Positions 1-6,063 of a stretch of 7,658 nt of DNA are shown here, in pieces; positions within the stretch are counted from its first letter, which is position 1, and every line of letters begins with the position of its first letter. Under the pieces are notes generated by a model. The model made no database searches, was not told where the DNA came from, and saw only the letters and a list, made by a program, of their open reading frames with translations. The DNA comes from an uncultured Spirochaetales bacterium (GTDB lineage Bacteria > Spirochaetota > Spirochaetia > Sphaerochaetales > Sphaerochaetaceae). The translations under genes and the position numbers were made by a program. Location of the stretch: the NCBI GenBank assembly GCA_937902565.1, contig CALFMX010000299.1, positions 1-7,658 of the forward strand. Reading direction: 5' to 3'.

Positions 1-1
1 T

Positions 2-736
2 GAATGTATTGGTACTAAGTTGATAGTCTCAGATGAAAACGTGATAGATATTTGTAATGATAAATGGAAAACCTTCCAATTTTTACGACTCAATGGATTT
101 TCAACACCTCGTACTTTCTTATCAGTAAATGAGGCACTTCTCTCTATTGAGGAAGGTGAACTATCATATCCGGTTGTGGTTAAGCCAAGATGGGGGATGG
201 GGTCAATTGGTGTGTACATTGCTGATACTGTAGATGAATTGAGAGTGCTCTACCAAAAATCACAAAATGCAATTAATAATTCATATTTGAAATTTGAATC
301 AAAACTTGATTATGAACATTCTATTCTGATTCAAGAGTTTCTTCAAGGTTCTGAATATGGCCTTGATATTATTAACAATCTTGATGGCAAGTATATGAAT
401 ACTATCGCCAAGAAAAAATATGCTATGCGATCAGGGGAAACTGATTGTGCCGAGACGGTTAATAATCCGCTGCTAAAGAACCTTGGAATGCAGTTGTCGA
501 GTAAACTCAAGCATATCGGAAATCTTGATGTTGATGTTTTTGTTAACGATGAAAACTGTTATATTTTGGAAATGAATGCTCGCTTTGGAGGAGGCTATCC
601 CTTCAGCCATATGGCTGGTGTAAACTTGCCAAAAGCAATAATTAATTGGGTAAATGGGGTTGTGGTTTCCAGCGATCTATTACAAGAAAAATGGGGAATA
701 GTTTCGCATAAAGATATTGTGATAGTTGAAATTTAG
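2..736 (+). CDS. ATP-grasp domain ligase, 5' end outside the window
   Basis: The reading frame is open from the first complete codon (2) to a TAG at 734-736, so the true start lies upstream. The TTG at 20 is only an internal codon; the residues before it (ECIGTK) continue the family pattern. The visible 244 residues are most of an ATP-grasp fold of the CarB/PylC-like type. They show a KWKT block after a conserved SDE...ICND stretch (codons 32-84), the nucleotide-binding lysine and glycine-rich loop KPRWGMGSIGV (about 182-214), a QEFLQGSEYGLD segment, and the metal-binding LEMNARFGGGYP block (about 569-604). Such enzymes join a carboxylate to an amine or thiol through an acyl-phosphate, using ATP; the substrate cannot be read here. 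The gene is AT-rich like its neighbour, a formyltransferase-fold gene 55 bp downstream on the same strand, so the two are probably one operon from a glycan or small-molecule cluster. Family is firm, pathway is inferred. Confidence 0.88.
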   Translation, partial: ECIGTKLIVSDENVIDICNDKWKTFQFLRLNGFSTPRTFLSVNEALLSIEEGELSYPVVVKPRWGMGSIGVYIADTVDELRVLYQKSQNAINNSYLKFESKLDYEHSILIQEFLQGSEYGLDIINNLDGKYMNTIAKKKYAMRSGETDCAETVNNPLLKNLGMQLSSKLKHIGNLDVDVFVNDENCYILEMNARFGGGYPFSHMAGVNLPKAIINWVNGVVVSSDLLQEKWGIVSHKDIVIVEI

Positions 737-791
737 TTAATGAAATATTTGCTAGTCGTTTTTTTATACTTGATGTTGAGGTGCGGAATAA

Positions 792-1496
792 ATGAAATTT
801 AGGAGTATCCATTTTTTAGGCTTGTCATCCGTATTGAAGCCTTTAATTATTCTTCAGTCACTTAAAAGAATGAAACCTTCTTTTTTTGATGAATATAATA
901 TTACTTACCTTACTGATTCAGGAGAAGGTAAAGTTGTTGATTACTGTACTGAAAATAATATTCGTTTTCAGACTATCAACCATGATAATATCATTGATTC
1001 ACTTTCTCTAATTAAACAGCTTGAGCCTGAATTATTAATATGCTTAGGGTGGGACAAAAAAGTTCCAGAATCAGTTTTGAATTCTTATATGAAGTGTATT
1101 AACTGTCATGGTGGTTTACTTCCAGATTATCGTGGGAATCGTGCTTATGTGTCAATTTTTGCAAATATTGAAGATGAGTATGGACCTACAATTCATTATA
1201 TGACGAATAAGTTTGACGATGGTAATATTATCCTGCAATGTCCGATTAAAGGTTTTATTGAAGAGACCCCATTAATCATTCATAGAAGATTATCAGAATT
1301 AACATCTTTTATTCTACCGGAAGCAATTAGATTGGTGGAAGAAGGCTATGAAGGAATTAAACAAACTGGTATTGCACGATATTTCACGGGGCTTGATAGA
1401 GAATCCATGGATTTATTAAGAAATGAGAATATTGAAAGAATTCGGCATAACATGCCTAAGCAAATAGCTCCACACAAAAAGTGGGAAGTGGATTAG
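792..1496 (+). CDS. Formyltransferase-family protein (N10-formyl-THF-dependent type)
   Basis: A complete 234-residue protein. The ATG at 792 has a GAGGTG ribosome binding site 8 nt upstream (778-783), which supports this start. The formyltransferase catalytic signature is present: N104 and H106 in INCHGGLLPDYRG (residues 103-115) and the aspartate of FDDGNII (about D142). These match the Asn-His-Asp triad of GART, methionyl-tRNA and sugar N-formyltransferases. The family moves a formyl group from 10-formyltetrahydrofolate to an amine. The protein is shorter than methionyl-tRNA formyltransferase (about 310 residues) and lacks its C-terminal domain. A housekeeping fmt role is therefore unlikely; modification of an amino-sugar or another amine, together with the upstream ATP-grasp enzyme, fits better. 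The N-terminal Rossmann part is divergent. An IS21-derived repeat region begins just after the stop, so any later genes of the operon have been displaced or lost. The fold is well supported, the substrate is not known. Confidence 0.85.
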   Translation: MKFRSIHFLGLSSVLKPLIILQSLKRMKPSFFDEYNITYLTDSGEGKVVDYCTENNIRFQTINHDNIIDSLSLIKQLEPELLICLGWDKKVPESVLNSYMKCINCHGGLLPDYRGNRAYVSIFANIEDEYGPTIHYMTNKFDDGNIILQCPIKGFIEETPLIIHRRLSELTSFILPEAIRLVEEGYEGIKQTGIARYFTGLDRESMDLLRNENIERIRHNMPKQIAPHKKWEVD

Positions 1497-1530
1497 CAAC
1501 CATCAGTACCAGTCAACCATCGGTACCAGT
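1497..1530. repeat. 17-bp tandem repeat, two copies
   Basis: The unit CAACCATCAGTACCAGT (1497-1513) is followed directly by a second copy with one A-to-G change (1514-1530). It begins right after the formyltransferase stop codon. No function is evident. It may be debris from the transposon insertion or excision that defined this edge. The next 54 bases (1531-1584) hold nothing recognised apart from a short GGGCCT direct repeat near 1567-1581. Confidence 0.7.
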
Positions 1531-1584
1531 TAAAACGTCCACAAATTCCACAGGAATCGCTAATTGGGGCCTCCAGGGCCTGAT

Positions 1585-1624
1585 TGTAGACAGCATTGCA
1601 ATTTGTAGACAGCATCGCAATTTT
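1585..1624. repeat. 19-bp terminal repeats of an IS21-type end
   Basis: Two tandem copies of TGTAGACAGCAT(T/C)GCAATT start at 1585 and 1604, with a period of 19 bp. A third copy starts at 1765, at the edge of the second IS21 right end. IS21-family elements begin with TG, end with CA and carry several short repeats at each end that bind the transposase. The position just past the istB 3' end and the TG start agree with that. Here the element lies in minus orientation, so these are its right (istB-side) end. Confidence 0.6.
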
Positions 1625-1662
1625 CGGCATTTCCAGCATTCCAATTTTCCGGATTGGAAAAG
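1601..1662. repeat. 62-bp direct repeat, copy 1 (partner at 1762-1823)
   Basis: The block differs from 1762-1823 at one position (CATT versus CAAT). It contains the 19-bp IS21 end repeat and a hairpin. After 1662 the homology continues with the sequence found on the far side of the IS256 element, which shows that the two copies were continuous before that insertion. Confidence 0.9.
1639..1659. other. Hairpin in the IS21 right end
   Basis: TTCCAAT (1639-1645) and ATTGGAA (1653-1659) pair perfectly around a 7-nt loop TTTCCGG. The second copy at 1801-1819 keeps six of the seven pairs. There is no run of T after it on either strand, so it is not a clear terminator. A role in transposase binding at the end, or as an insertion target, is possible but unproven. 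Confidence 0.5.
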
Positions 1663-1676
1663 ACATGGTTTTCCCG

Positions 1677-1698
1677 CCTTTTGGAAAAAGGTACTTTT
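1677..1698. terminator. Possible weak bidirectional terminator
   Basis: CCTTTT-GGA-AAAAGG forms a 6-bp stem with a 3-nt loop at 1677-1691, followed on the plus strand by TACTTTTT. It lies about 180 bp after the formyltransferase stop. The same hairpin occurs at 3202-3216 downstream of the intact istB. The stem is AT-rich and weak, so this is tentative. Confidence 0.25.
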
Positions 1699-1728
1699 TA
1701 AACGTAACTGAATTTTCGGGGTTGATGG

Positions 1729-1756
1729 TTACCGGGTAGCCCCGGAAGCTGAGGAA
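1729..1756 (-). pseudogene. istB: Last codons of a decayed istB
   Basis: On the minus strand this reads ...SSASGATR and a TAA at 1731-1729, nearly the same as the C-terminus of the intact IstB (SSSSEATR, TAA at 3256-3254). Only about eight codons survive before the homology ends, so this is the tail of an IS21 ATPase gene whose body has been lost. Confidence 0.65.
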
Positions 1757-1815
1757 CCTAAATTTGTAGACAGCATCGCAATTTTCGGCATTTCCAGCAA
1801 TCCAATTTTCCGGAT

Positions 1816-1823
1816 TGGAAAAG
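1816..1823. repeat. Target-site duplication of IS256 element, left copy
   Basis: TGGAAAAG abuts the element here and again at 3180-3187. IS256-family elements commonly make 8-9 bp duplications. Removing one copy together with the element gives a sequence that matches the uninterrupted copy at 1601-1756. Confidence 0.85.
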
Positions 1824-1839
1824 GCCTGTGTCCAGACAT

Positions 1840-1873
1840 GTTCGCAATTTCAGATTGATTAGGCCATGAGAAT
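1840..1873. repeat. Left inner inverted repeat of the IS256 element
   Basis: GTTCGCAATTT and CATGAGAAT here are inverted copies of blocks at 3153-3163 and 3124-3132. The right side has a slightly longer gap between the two blocks. These are probably the transposase-binding parts of the ends. Confidence 0.7.
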
Positions 1874-1882
1874 CCATATCTA

Positions 1883-3076
1883 TCATGCAACCTTTTCCAA
1901 TTGTAGCTTCTGTTCAGTCAACGACTGAATACTGATATATGCTCTACCCGATTGCCACTCCTCCTCATATTCAATGAGATAAGAAGTAATCAACCGAATA
2001 TACGAAGCCTTGTTCGGAAAGATCCCTACAACCCTGGAACGTCTGCGTATCTCACGGTTCAATCGTTCCAGGGTATTGGTGGAAGCTATCTTCCTGTGGT
2101 CGATCTTTTCAAAGCGATAGAATTGCAGGGAATCCTCCAGCCCCTCTTCCAGGCACCTGACAGCATCGGGAAACTGCTTTTCATAGGATTCCATGAATGA
2201 TTGTGCATATGCCCTGGCTTGCTTCTCATCAGGCTGCAGCCAGATATGTTTCAATTGCTTTGCAAAGGCGTCCTTATGGCGATGTCCAACATAAGCAAGG
2301 ATATTACGCATGAAATGGACCTTGCACCGCTGCCATGATGTTCCGATGAACTCTTTCCTGACAGCCGCCTGCAATCCCTTGTGGGCATCGGAAACACACA
2401 GCCAGGCCCGTTCCAATCCCCGGTCCTTGAGCTTCCTGAAGAGTATGCGGTAGGTTTGTTCGGATTCGTTCTGCATGGGCTCCACAGCCAGGATGTGGGC
2501 CGTACCGTCCAGGGAAATGCCTTTGACCACCAGGACGGCCATATTCTCCACATGGCAGCCCTCCCTGATCTTTTCGTATAGGGCGTCAATCCAGAGTATG
2601 GGGTACTCAGCATGGAGAGGACGGTTCCTGAACTCCTCGACCATCACATCCAGTTCCTTGCTCACTTCAGATACTTGTGATGCTGAAATCTGCTCGATAC
2701 CCATGCTCCTGGCAAGACGTTCGATCTTTCTGGTAGAGATGCCAGAAACCCAGGCCTCTTGGATAATCTGTATGAGCGCCTGTTCACTTCGCTTCTTGGC
2801 TGTGACAAAGAAAGGGACATATCCTCCCTTGCGCAATTTGGGAATGGTCAGATACATTGTTCCCATGCGTGTGTCGAACCGGCGCACACGCGTCCCGCTG
2901 AGGTGGGTGGTGCGTTCCGTACTGTGTTTTCCCTTCTGTGCTCCCACTTTATGAGCTACCTCTATCTCCATAAACTTCTCGGTAATCCACTGCAACATGC
3001 ACAGCATAGGATCCTCTTCGGTAATGTATGACAGTAGCTTTTTCTCGAGTTCTTTGGTAACATTTGAATCGGTCAT
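1883..3076 (-). CDS. IS256-family (mutator-type) transposase
   Basis: A complete 397-residue protein, the normal length for the family. The catalytic DDE residues are all visible: D164 in LWIDALYEK, D230 in CVSDAHKGL, and E337 in STNTLERLNREIRRR. The conserved C251/H254 block (WQRCKVHFMRN) lies between the second D and the E, in the insertion domain typical of IS256/MULE transposases. The enzyme cuts the element's ends and moves it through a circular intermediate. The ATG at 3076 has AGGAGG on the minus strand (3093-3088) 11 nt upstream. Nothing is truncated or shifted, so the element is probably functional or was until recently. It lies between the right end and istB of an IS21 element and is transcribed in the same direction as istAB. 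Confidence 0.95.
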   Translation of the reverse strand: MTDSNVTKELEKKLLSYITEEDPMLCMLQWITEKFMEIEVAHKVGAQKGKHSTERTTHLSGTRVRRFDTRMGTMYLTIPKLRKGGYVPFFVTAKKRSEQALIQIIQEAWVSGISTRKIERLARSMGIEQISASQVSEVSKELDVMVEEFRNRPLHAEYPILWIDALYEKIREGCHVENMAVLVVKGISLDGTAHILAVEPMQNESEQTYRILFRKLKDRGLERAWLCVSDAHKGLQAAVRKEFIGTSWQRCKVHFMRNILAYVGHRHKDAFAKQLKHIWLQPDEKQARAYAQSFMESYEKQFPDAVRCLEEGLEDSLQFYRFEKIDHRKIASTNTLERLNREIRRRSRVVGIFPNKASYIRLITSYLIEYEEEWQSGRAYISIQSLTEQKLQLEKVA

Positions 3077-3123
3077 GAGTTGTATTCCCTCCTGGTTTAG
3101 TTTGGTTACTTACTAGTATGGAT

Positions 3124-3154
3124 ATTCTCATGACCTTTTTCAATCTACTGTCAA
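3124..3154 (-). promoter_or_regulatory. Possible IS256 transposase promoter
   Basis: On the minus strand a perfect TTGACA (3154-3149) overlaps the inner inverted repeat, and GAGAAT (3129-3124) follows after 19 nt. The spacing is long and the -10 weak. An alternative is TTGAAA further in, with CATACT 17 nt later. A promoter inside the terminal repeat would let transposase binding shut off its own gene. Tentative. Confidence 0.35.
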
Positions 3155-3163
3155 ATTGCGAAC
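3124..3163. repeat. Right inner inverted repeat of the IS256 element
   Basis: AAATTGCGAAC (3153-3163) and ATTCTCATG (3124-3132) are the reverse complements of the left-end blocks at 1840-1850 and 1865-1873. The element continues 16 bp further out, to 3179, as fixed by the target duplication. Confidence 0.7.
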
Positions 3164-3179
3164 TTAAGTATACGTGATC

Positions 3180-3187
3180 TGGAAAAG
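3180..3187. repeat. Target-site duplication of IS256 element, right copy
   Basis: This is the second copy of TGGAAAAG, directly after the element. From here the IS21 sequence resumes and runs to the istB stop codon. Confidence 0.85.
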
Positions 3188-3253
3188 ACATGGTTTTCCC
3201 GCCTTTTGGAAAAAGGTACTTTCAAAACGTAATTGAATTTTCGGGGTTGGTGG

Positions 3254-4066
3254 TTACCGGGTAGCCTCGGAAGATGAGGAAGTGGTTTCATCTTCCTCTA
3301 TTCTGGGAGCCTTCTCGTCGATGGACAGCAGGGTTCCGCGACCGTACAAAATGTTGATGATCTGCAGCACCTTGAAGTCGTCACCAATCAAATGGCGCGG
3401 CCAATCTTCTAGATGATGATGGGTCGTGACAAATGTGGCGCGGATCTTCTTCTTGGTCTTCGGACTGAGATGATCGTCGATTCTGGTCCTGAGCAACACA
3501 TAGAGGCTGTCAAGCAGATCGGCATCATGGATGTTCATGCAGGCGAAATCATCGATGATCAAACACTCCACCTTCGTGAGTATCCTATACAGGGTGTTGC
3601 TGGAGGGAAGTCTCCCATGGGTCTGCAACACCTCCATCAGATGATGAAAATCGATGAAGCGCGCTGATTTCCCCTCCCTGCACAATCGGTCGCCCAATCC
3701 GACGGCGACCTTCTCCTTGCCGCAATCGGGCGGACCGTAGAGAACGAGATTCGGTTTTCTGTTTCTGTCGATGAGACAATCGAGTGTCATGAATTTATCA
3801 TACACCTCCTTGTCCGTCTTTGACAGACAGGATGCATCAAAATCGGAGAGGGTGGGGTGATCGGGATACCCGGGAAGGAACGCCTCCTCCAGAAGCTTGT
3901 TTACGTTGTCATTTTCCTTGGCTGCAATCGCACCGATGATGGAATTGGCAATATCCTCCTGCAGCTCAGGATGTGATTCAAAGAGGTTTGCAAGAATGCC
4001 TCCAAGATAGCGATTGTTGAATGAGGCGATATCCTGCAGTACCTGCTTGGTGAACTGGTTACGCAT
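3254..4066 (-). CDS. istB: IS21-family ATPase (IstB) with atypical Walker A
   Basis: A 270-residue AAA+ ATPase that helps the IS21 transposase capture target DNA. The P-loop region reads LVLYGPPDCGKEKVA (residues 107-121). The position after the lysine, normally Thr or Ser for Mg2+ contact, is Glu (E118). Walker B is intact (LIIDD, 169-173). A TFVTTHHHLEDW segment near 211-222 stands where IstB proteins have the TTN-LPF-EW sensor motif. The N-terminal ~100 residues are helical and the C-terminus ends in an acidic, Ser/Thr-rich tail (EEDETTSSSS). The start ATG overlaps the end of istA by 8 bp (ATGCGTAA), so translation is probably coupled. The family is clear; ATP hydrolysis may be weakened by the altered P-loop, although the gene is otherwise uninterrupted. 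A sensible alternative is that this subfamily normally uses Glu here. Confidence 0.92.
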   Translation of the reverse strand: MRNQFTKQVLQDIASFNNRYLGGILANLFESHPELQEDIANSIIGAIAAKENDNVNKLLEEAFLPGYPDHPTLSDFDASCLSKTDKEVYDKFMTLDCLIDRNRKPNLVLYGPPDCGKEKVAVGLGDRLCREGKSARFIDFHHLMEVLQTHGRLPSSNTLYRILTKVECLIIDDFACMNIHDADLLDSLYVLLRTRIDDHLSPKTKKKIRATFVTTHHHLEDWPRHLIGDDFKVLQIINILYGRGTLLSIDEKAPRIEEDETTSSSSEATR

Positions 4067-5300
4067 AGATCAGCTTCCAGTCAACCGAGATCTTCTGCGG
4101 CAGGTTGCCACCAAGCCATCGGGAGATGTTGGAATGGATATGCTTGGATCGTTTCTGTTTGATCTTTCCTGCATGCCTGCTGTGGCAATACTGATGCCGA
4201 ACATGAACGGGCAAGTCGCGCTTACCCAGGATGACCAACTTGCCGTCGAAGTAGCCGAAGATGGTATCCTCAAGGTCGATTATCTTGCCCTCGATGCCGG
4301 CAAAGCGCATATCTACATTGAAGACCCTGCCACGGAAGGCAACGCATCCATCCTTGGAGACCTTGGCCGTGGTATCCTCCAGATAGGGAATCCGGGGAAG
4401 TGGATTCAAGTTCTCTGAACCAAGGCGATCATACGGAATTTCCATGGTGGTCATGTGCTCCTGGTGGTTCACTTCATCACACCACTGAATTGCCTGCTCG
4501 TTCAGATCGATCAGCGAGTGCCCCGTCTTCTTGGTGAGCATGGGCATAAAGGCTTCTTTAAAGTACTTTACGACTCGCTCAACTTTGCCTTTTTGTTGAG
4601 GTCTCCTTATCCTGCAAAGAGTTATGTCAAATCCGACATGGTCCGCGAAGGCGGTGAACTCGGGAATCAGCATCCGCTCCAGAGAGTTGCCACCCTTGGT
4701 GGTAAGACAGCGATTCACGATCTGGGGCATGTTGTCAAAGAGCACTTCCTTGGTGCTTCCACCGTAATACGTGAAGGCGTTCTCGATGCACCTGATCAAG
4801 GTCATCGTGGTCATCTCGGTTACGAATTCGACATACCGCATCCGTGAATAGCCAAGAATCATGAAGAAAGCGTAGATAGGGCGCTCTATACCATCAACGG
4901 TTGCAGAGAATCCTTTGAACGAGGCCCAGTCTGCCTGAGCCTGCTGGCCAGGGGATGTCTCGTACCTGATGGCTGCCATGTCCAGATCGTATTTGATCTT
5001 CCTTACCGCCTTGGTGACCGTCGACAATGACAGACAGGCACCGAGCCTTATGAGAAGCTGGAATATGGATGTGGCCTGCATATCTCCGCGCTGGAGCTGT
5101 TCCTTGATGAAGGTCTGGTACGGGGTGATCAGCAGATTCCCCGGAGTGGAAGCCCTGCGGTAGACATCCCGATCCTCACACCTGGTGAGCACATTGGTGA
5201 TCGTATCTGGGTGTACGTGGTATTTCTCGGCAAGCGCCTGTTTGGTGAACAGTCCTGTCTGGTAGTCGCTACGGATGAGCGGTGCGTCTGATGTGATCAA
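4059..5300 (-). CDS. istA: IS21-family transposase (IstA)
   Basis: A complete 413-residue DDE transposase. An N-terminal helix-turn-helix region (about 8-45, ...KQALAEKYHVHPDTITNVL) is followed by an rve-type integrase core with D124 (QADWASF), D189 (VLFDNMP) and E241 (QQKGKVERVVKYFKEAF), then a C-terminal beta-rich segment with the usual FRGRVFNV pattern. It cuts and joins the IS21 ends. The start is the TTG at 5300-5298: AAAGGAG on the minus strand (5313-5307) stands 6 nt before it, and the same arrangement recurs in the two degenerate copies downstream. istB overlaps its 3' end by 8 bp, forming the classic istAB operon. A regulator gene starts 90 bp away in the opposite direction, so the two share one intergenic control region. 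Confidence 0.95.
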   Translation of the reverse strand: MITSDAPLIRSDYQTGLFTKQALAEKYHVHPDTITNVLTRCEDRDVYRRASTPGNLLITPYQTFIKEQLQRGDMQATSIFQLLIRLGACLSLSTVTKAVRKIKYDLDMAAIRYETSPGQQAQADWASFKGFSATVDGIERPIYAFFMILGYSRMRYVEFVTEMTTMTLIRCIENAFTYYGGSTKEVLFDNMPQIVNRCLTTKGGNSLERMLIPEFTAFADHVGFDITLCRIRRPQQKGKVERVVKYFKEAFMPMLTKKTGHSLIDLNEQAIQWCDEVNHQEHMTTMEIPYDRLGSENLNPLPRIPYLEDTTAKVSKDGCVAFRGRVFNVDMRFAGIEGKIIDLEDTIFGYFDGKLVILGKRDLPVHVRHQYCHSRHAGKIKQKRSKHIHSNISRWLGGNLPQKISVDWKLIYA

Positions 5301-5313
5301 GGTTGGCTCCTTT
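5298..5313 (-). promoter_or_regulatory. istA ribosome binding site and TTG start
   Basis: The minus strand reads AAAGGAGCCAACCTTG: a strong Shine-Dalgarno, a 6-nt spacer and TTG. The AGGAG core, 6-nt gap and TTG-ATC recur at 6297-6310 and 7047-7061. This settles the start codon and marks the repeated unit. Confidence 0.75.
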
Positions 5314-5390
5314 GGTACGATTATTCGCTCCTTAAAATATGATATGGGGCAACTAAATTAGATTATGAGTAGGGGATGGAGTTCCTGTCA
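5301..5390. promoter_or_regulatory. Divergent intergenic region, istA / regulator 1
   Basis: These 90 bp must hold the promoters for istA (minus) and the first double-HTH gene (plus). AAAATATGAT (5334-5343) is conserved at 6331-6340 in the next unit and contains TATGAT, a fair -10 for the plus strand, but no good -35 stands 17 bp upstream. Small palindromes such as CTAAATTAG (5353-5361) could be operators. The alignment with 6300-6385 can be followed along most of its length, with gaps. Confidence 0.5.
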
Positions 5391-6011
5391 ATGAATAACT
5401 CTGAAGAATCCAAACAAAAACTTGAAGGAGTAGAGACAAAGCCGGATATTGATATCGGCAAAGCCATAGCGACTCTGCGTCAAACTCTTCTTCTTTCCAT
5501 CTCTGAGTTTTCCATGAGGACAGGATATTCTCGGGTTCATCTTAGCCGCGTGGAAGCGGGGGAGCGGAAAGTCACTCCAGAAATGATCGAGACCGTCAGG
5601 AAAGCTTTCCATCTTGATGCATCTTGGCCAGATTGTGTTGATCTTCCGAGCAGTGACAATGCTGTGGATCCTTCGGTTGCTGACCTCAAGACGTTGAGCA
5701 GCATTGAAGCAACCAAGGAAAGGCTGTTTGCTTTGAGAAAGGAACTTGAGCTTAACCAGAAGGAGTTTGCGAAGCTCACAGGAATCTCGGTAGCCAATAT
5801 CGAGGCAGTTGAGTATGAGAGAAGAAAGCTGACGATGCGAATGGCAAAAAGGATAGAGGATGCCTGTGGTATCGGGACTGAATGGTTGCTGCACGGGGAT
5901 GAGGGCGCGAAATATCATCCATGTGGACAGAGAATGAACAGTTTCTTGAAAAGACATCCCGAAGCCAGAAAGCTTGTGTGGGAAATGATGGAGCGCGAAA
6001 ACGATGTGTAA
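5391..6011 (+). CDS. Double-XRE helix-turn-helix regulator 1
   Basis: A 206-residue protein with two XRE/Cro-type helix-turn-helix domains, about residues 23-78 (LSISEFSMRTGYSRVHLSRVEAGER) and 111-168 (LNQKEFAKLTGISVANIEAVE), then a conserved tail with PCGQRM and HPEARKLVWEMM. I chose the ATG at 5391, not the in-frame ATG at 5376, because GGAG (5378-5381) lies 9 nt before it and the paralogues align there (CTGTCAATG). No enzymatic domain is visible, so it is probably a DNA-binding repressor. It faces away from istA and could control istA and itself from the shared gap. It shares about 65% identity with regulator 2 over domain 1 and about 85% over domain 2 plus tail (hand counts). No clear terminator follows; the 52 bp to the istA fragment (6012-6063) hold nothing recognised. 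Confidence 0.88.
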   Translation: MNNSEESKQKLEGVETKPDIDIGKAIATLRQTLLLSISEFSMRTGYSRVHLSRVEAGERKVTPEMIETVRKAFHLDASWPDCVDLPSSDNAVDPSVADLKTLSSIEATKERLFALRKELELNQKEFAKLTGISVANIEAVEYERRKLTMRMAKRIEDACGIGTEWLLHGDEGAKYHPCGQRMNSFLKRHPEARKLVWEMMERENDV

Positions 6012-6063
6012 TCGCTCCGATTTTTGATCAGAGAAGCGCGTCATTCTTTTAGGAATACCTCGA

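Larger units (their letters stand above)
1585..1756 (-). mobile_element. Right-end remnant of a first IS21-family copy
   Basis: From 1601 to 1756 this stretch matches a split second copy (1762-1823 joined to 3188-3281) with about 7 differences in 156 bases and no gaps. It holds the terminal repeats, a hairpin, the spacer after istB, and the last istB codons. At 1756 the homology stops and the next IS21 right end begins a few bases later, so this copy lost the rest of its body. It also preserves the empty site of the IS256 insertion found in the second copy. Confidence 0.75.
1824..3179 (-). mobile_element. Complete IS256-family insertion sequence, 1356 bp
   Basis: The limits come from the 8-bp duplication TGGAAAAG on both sides and from the empty-site copy at 1601-1756. 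The ends carry imperfect inverted repeats: GTTCGCAATTT at 1840-1850 pairs with AAATTGCGAAC at 3153-3163, both exactly 16 bp inside the element limits, and CATGAGAAT at 1865-1873 pairs with ATTCTCATG at 3124-3132. The outer 16 bp match poorly. One intact transposase gene fills the interior. The size is typical of the family (1.3-1.5 kb). Confidence 0.88.
1765..5313 (-). mobile_element. IS21-family element (istA-istB), interrupted by an IS256 element
   Basis: The element holds intact istA and istB on the minus strand plus a right end with a TGTAGACAGC terminus at 1765. An IS256-family element (1824-3179) sits in the 3' spacer after istB. No left end is evident: neither GCTGTCTACA nor any close inverted version of the right end occurs between the istA start and the next gene. 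The upper limit given here is the istA ribosome binding site, not a true terminus. Either the left end has diverged or been lost, or the element extends further and includes the divergent regulator gene. Confidence 0.7.

Noticed and set aside
1481..1711. 76-codon plus-strand frame after the formyltransferase
   Set aside because: It overlaps the formyltransferase end and runs through IS21 terminal repeats, with repeat-derived composition and no recognisable domain.
1585..1823. Possible CRISPR-like or attachment-site array from the TGTAGACAGC repeats
   Set aside because: There are three copies with uneven spacing (19 and 161 bp), no spacers and no cas or integrase gene; IS21 terminal repeats explain them.
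2251..2954. Several long frames overlapping the IS256 transposase on both strands
   Set aside because: They are shadows of the intact transposase, which carries all the catalytic residues.
4014..4847. Plus-strand frames opposite istA and the istA/istB junction
   Set aside because: Antisense to a transposase with a full DDE set; no RBS or family pattern supports them.
6012..6063. Terminator after regulator 1
   Set aside because: CGCT...AGCG could pair only across a large loop, and no T-run follows the stem closely.
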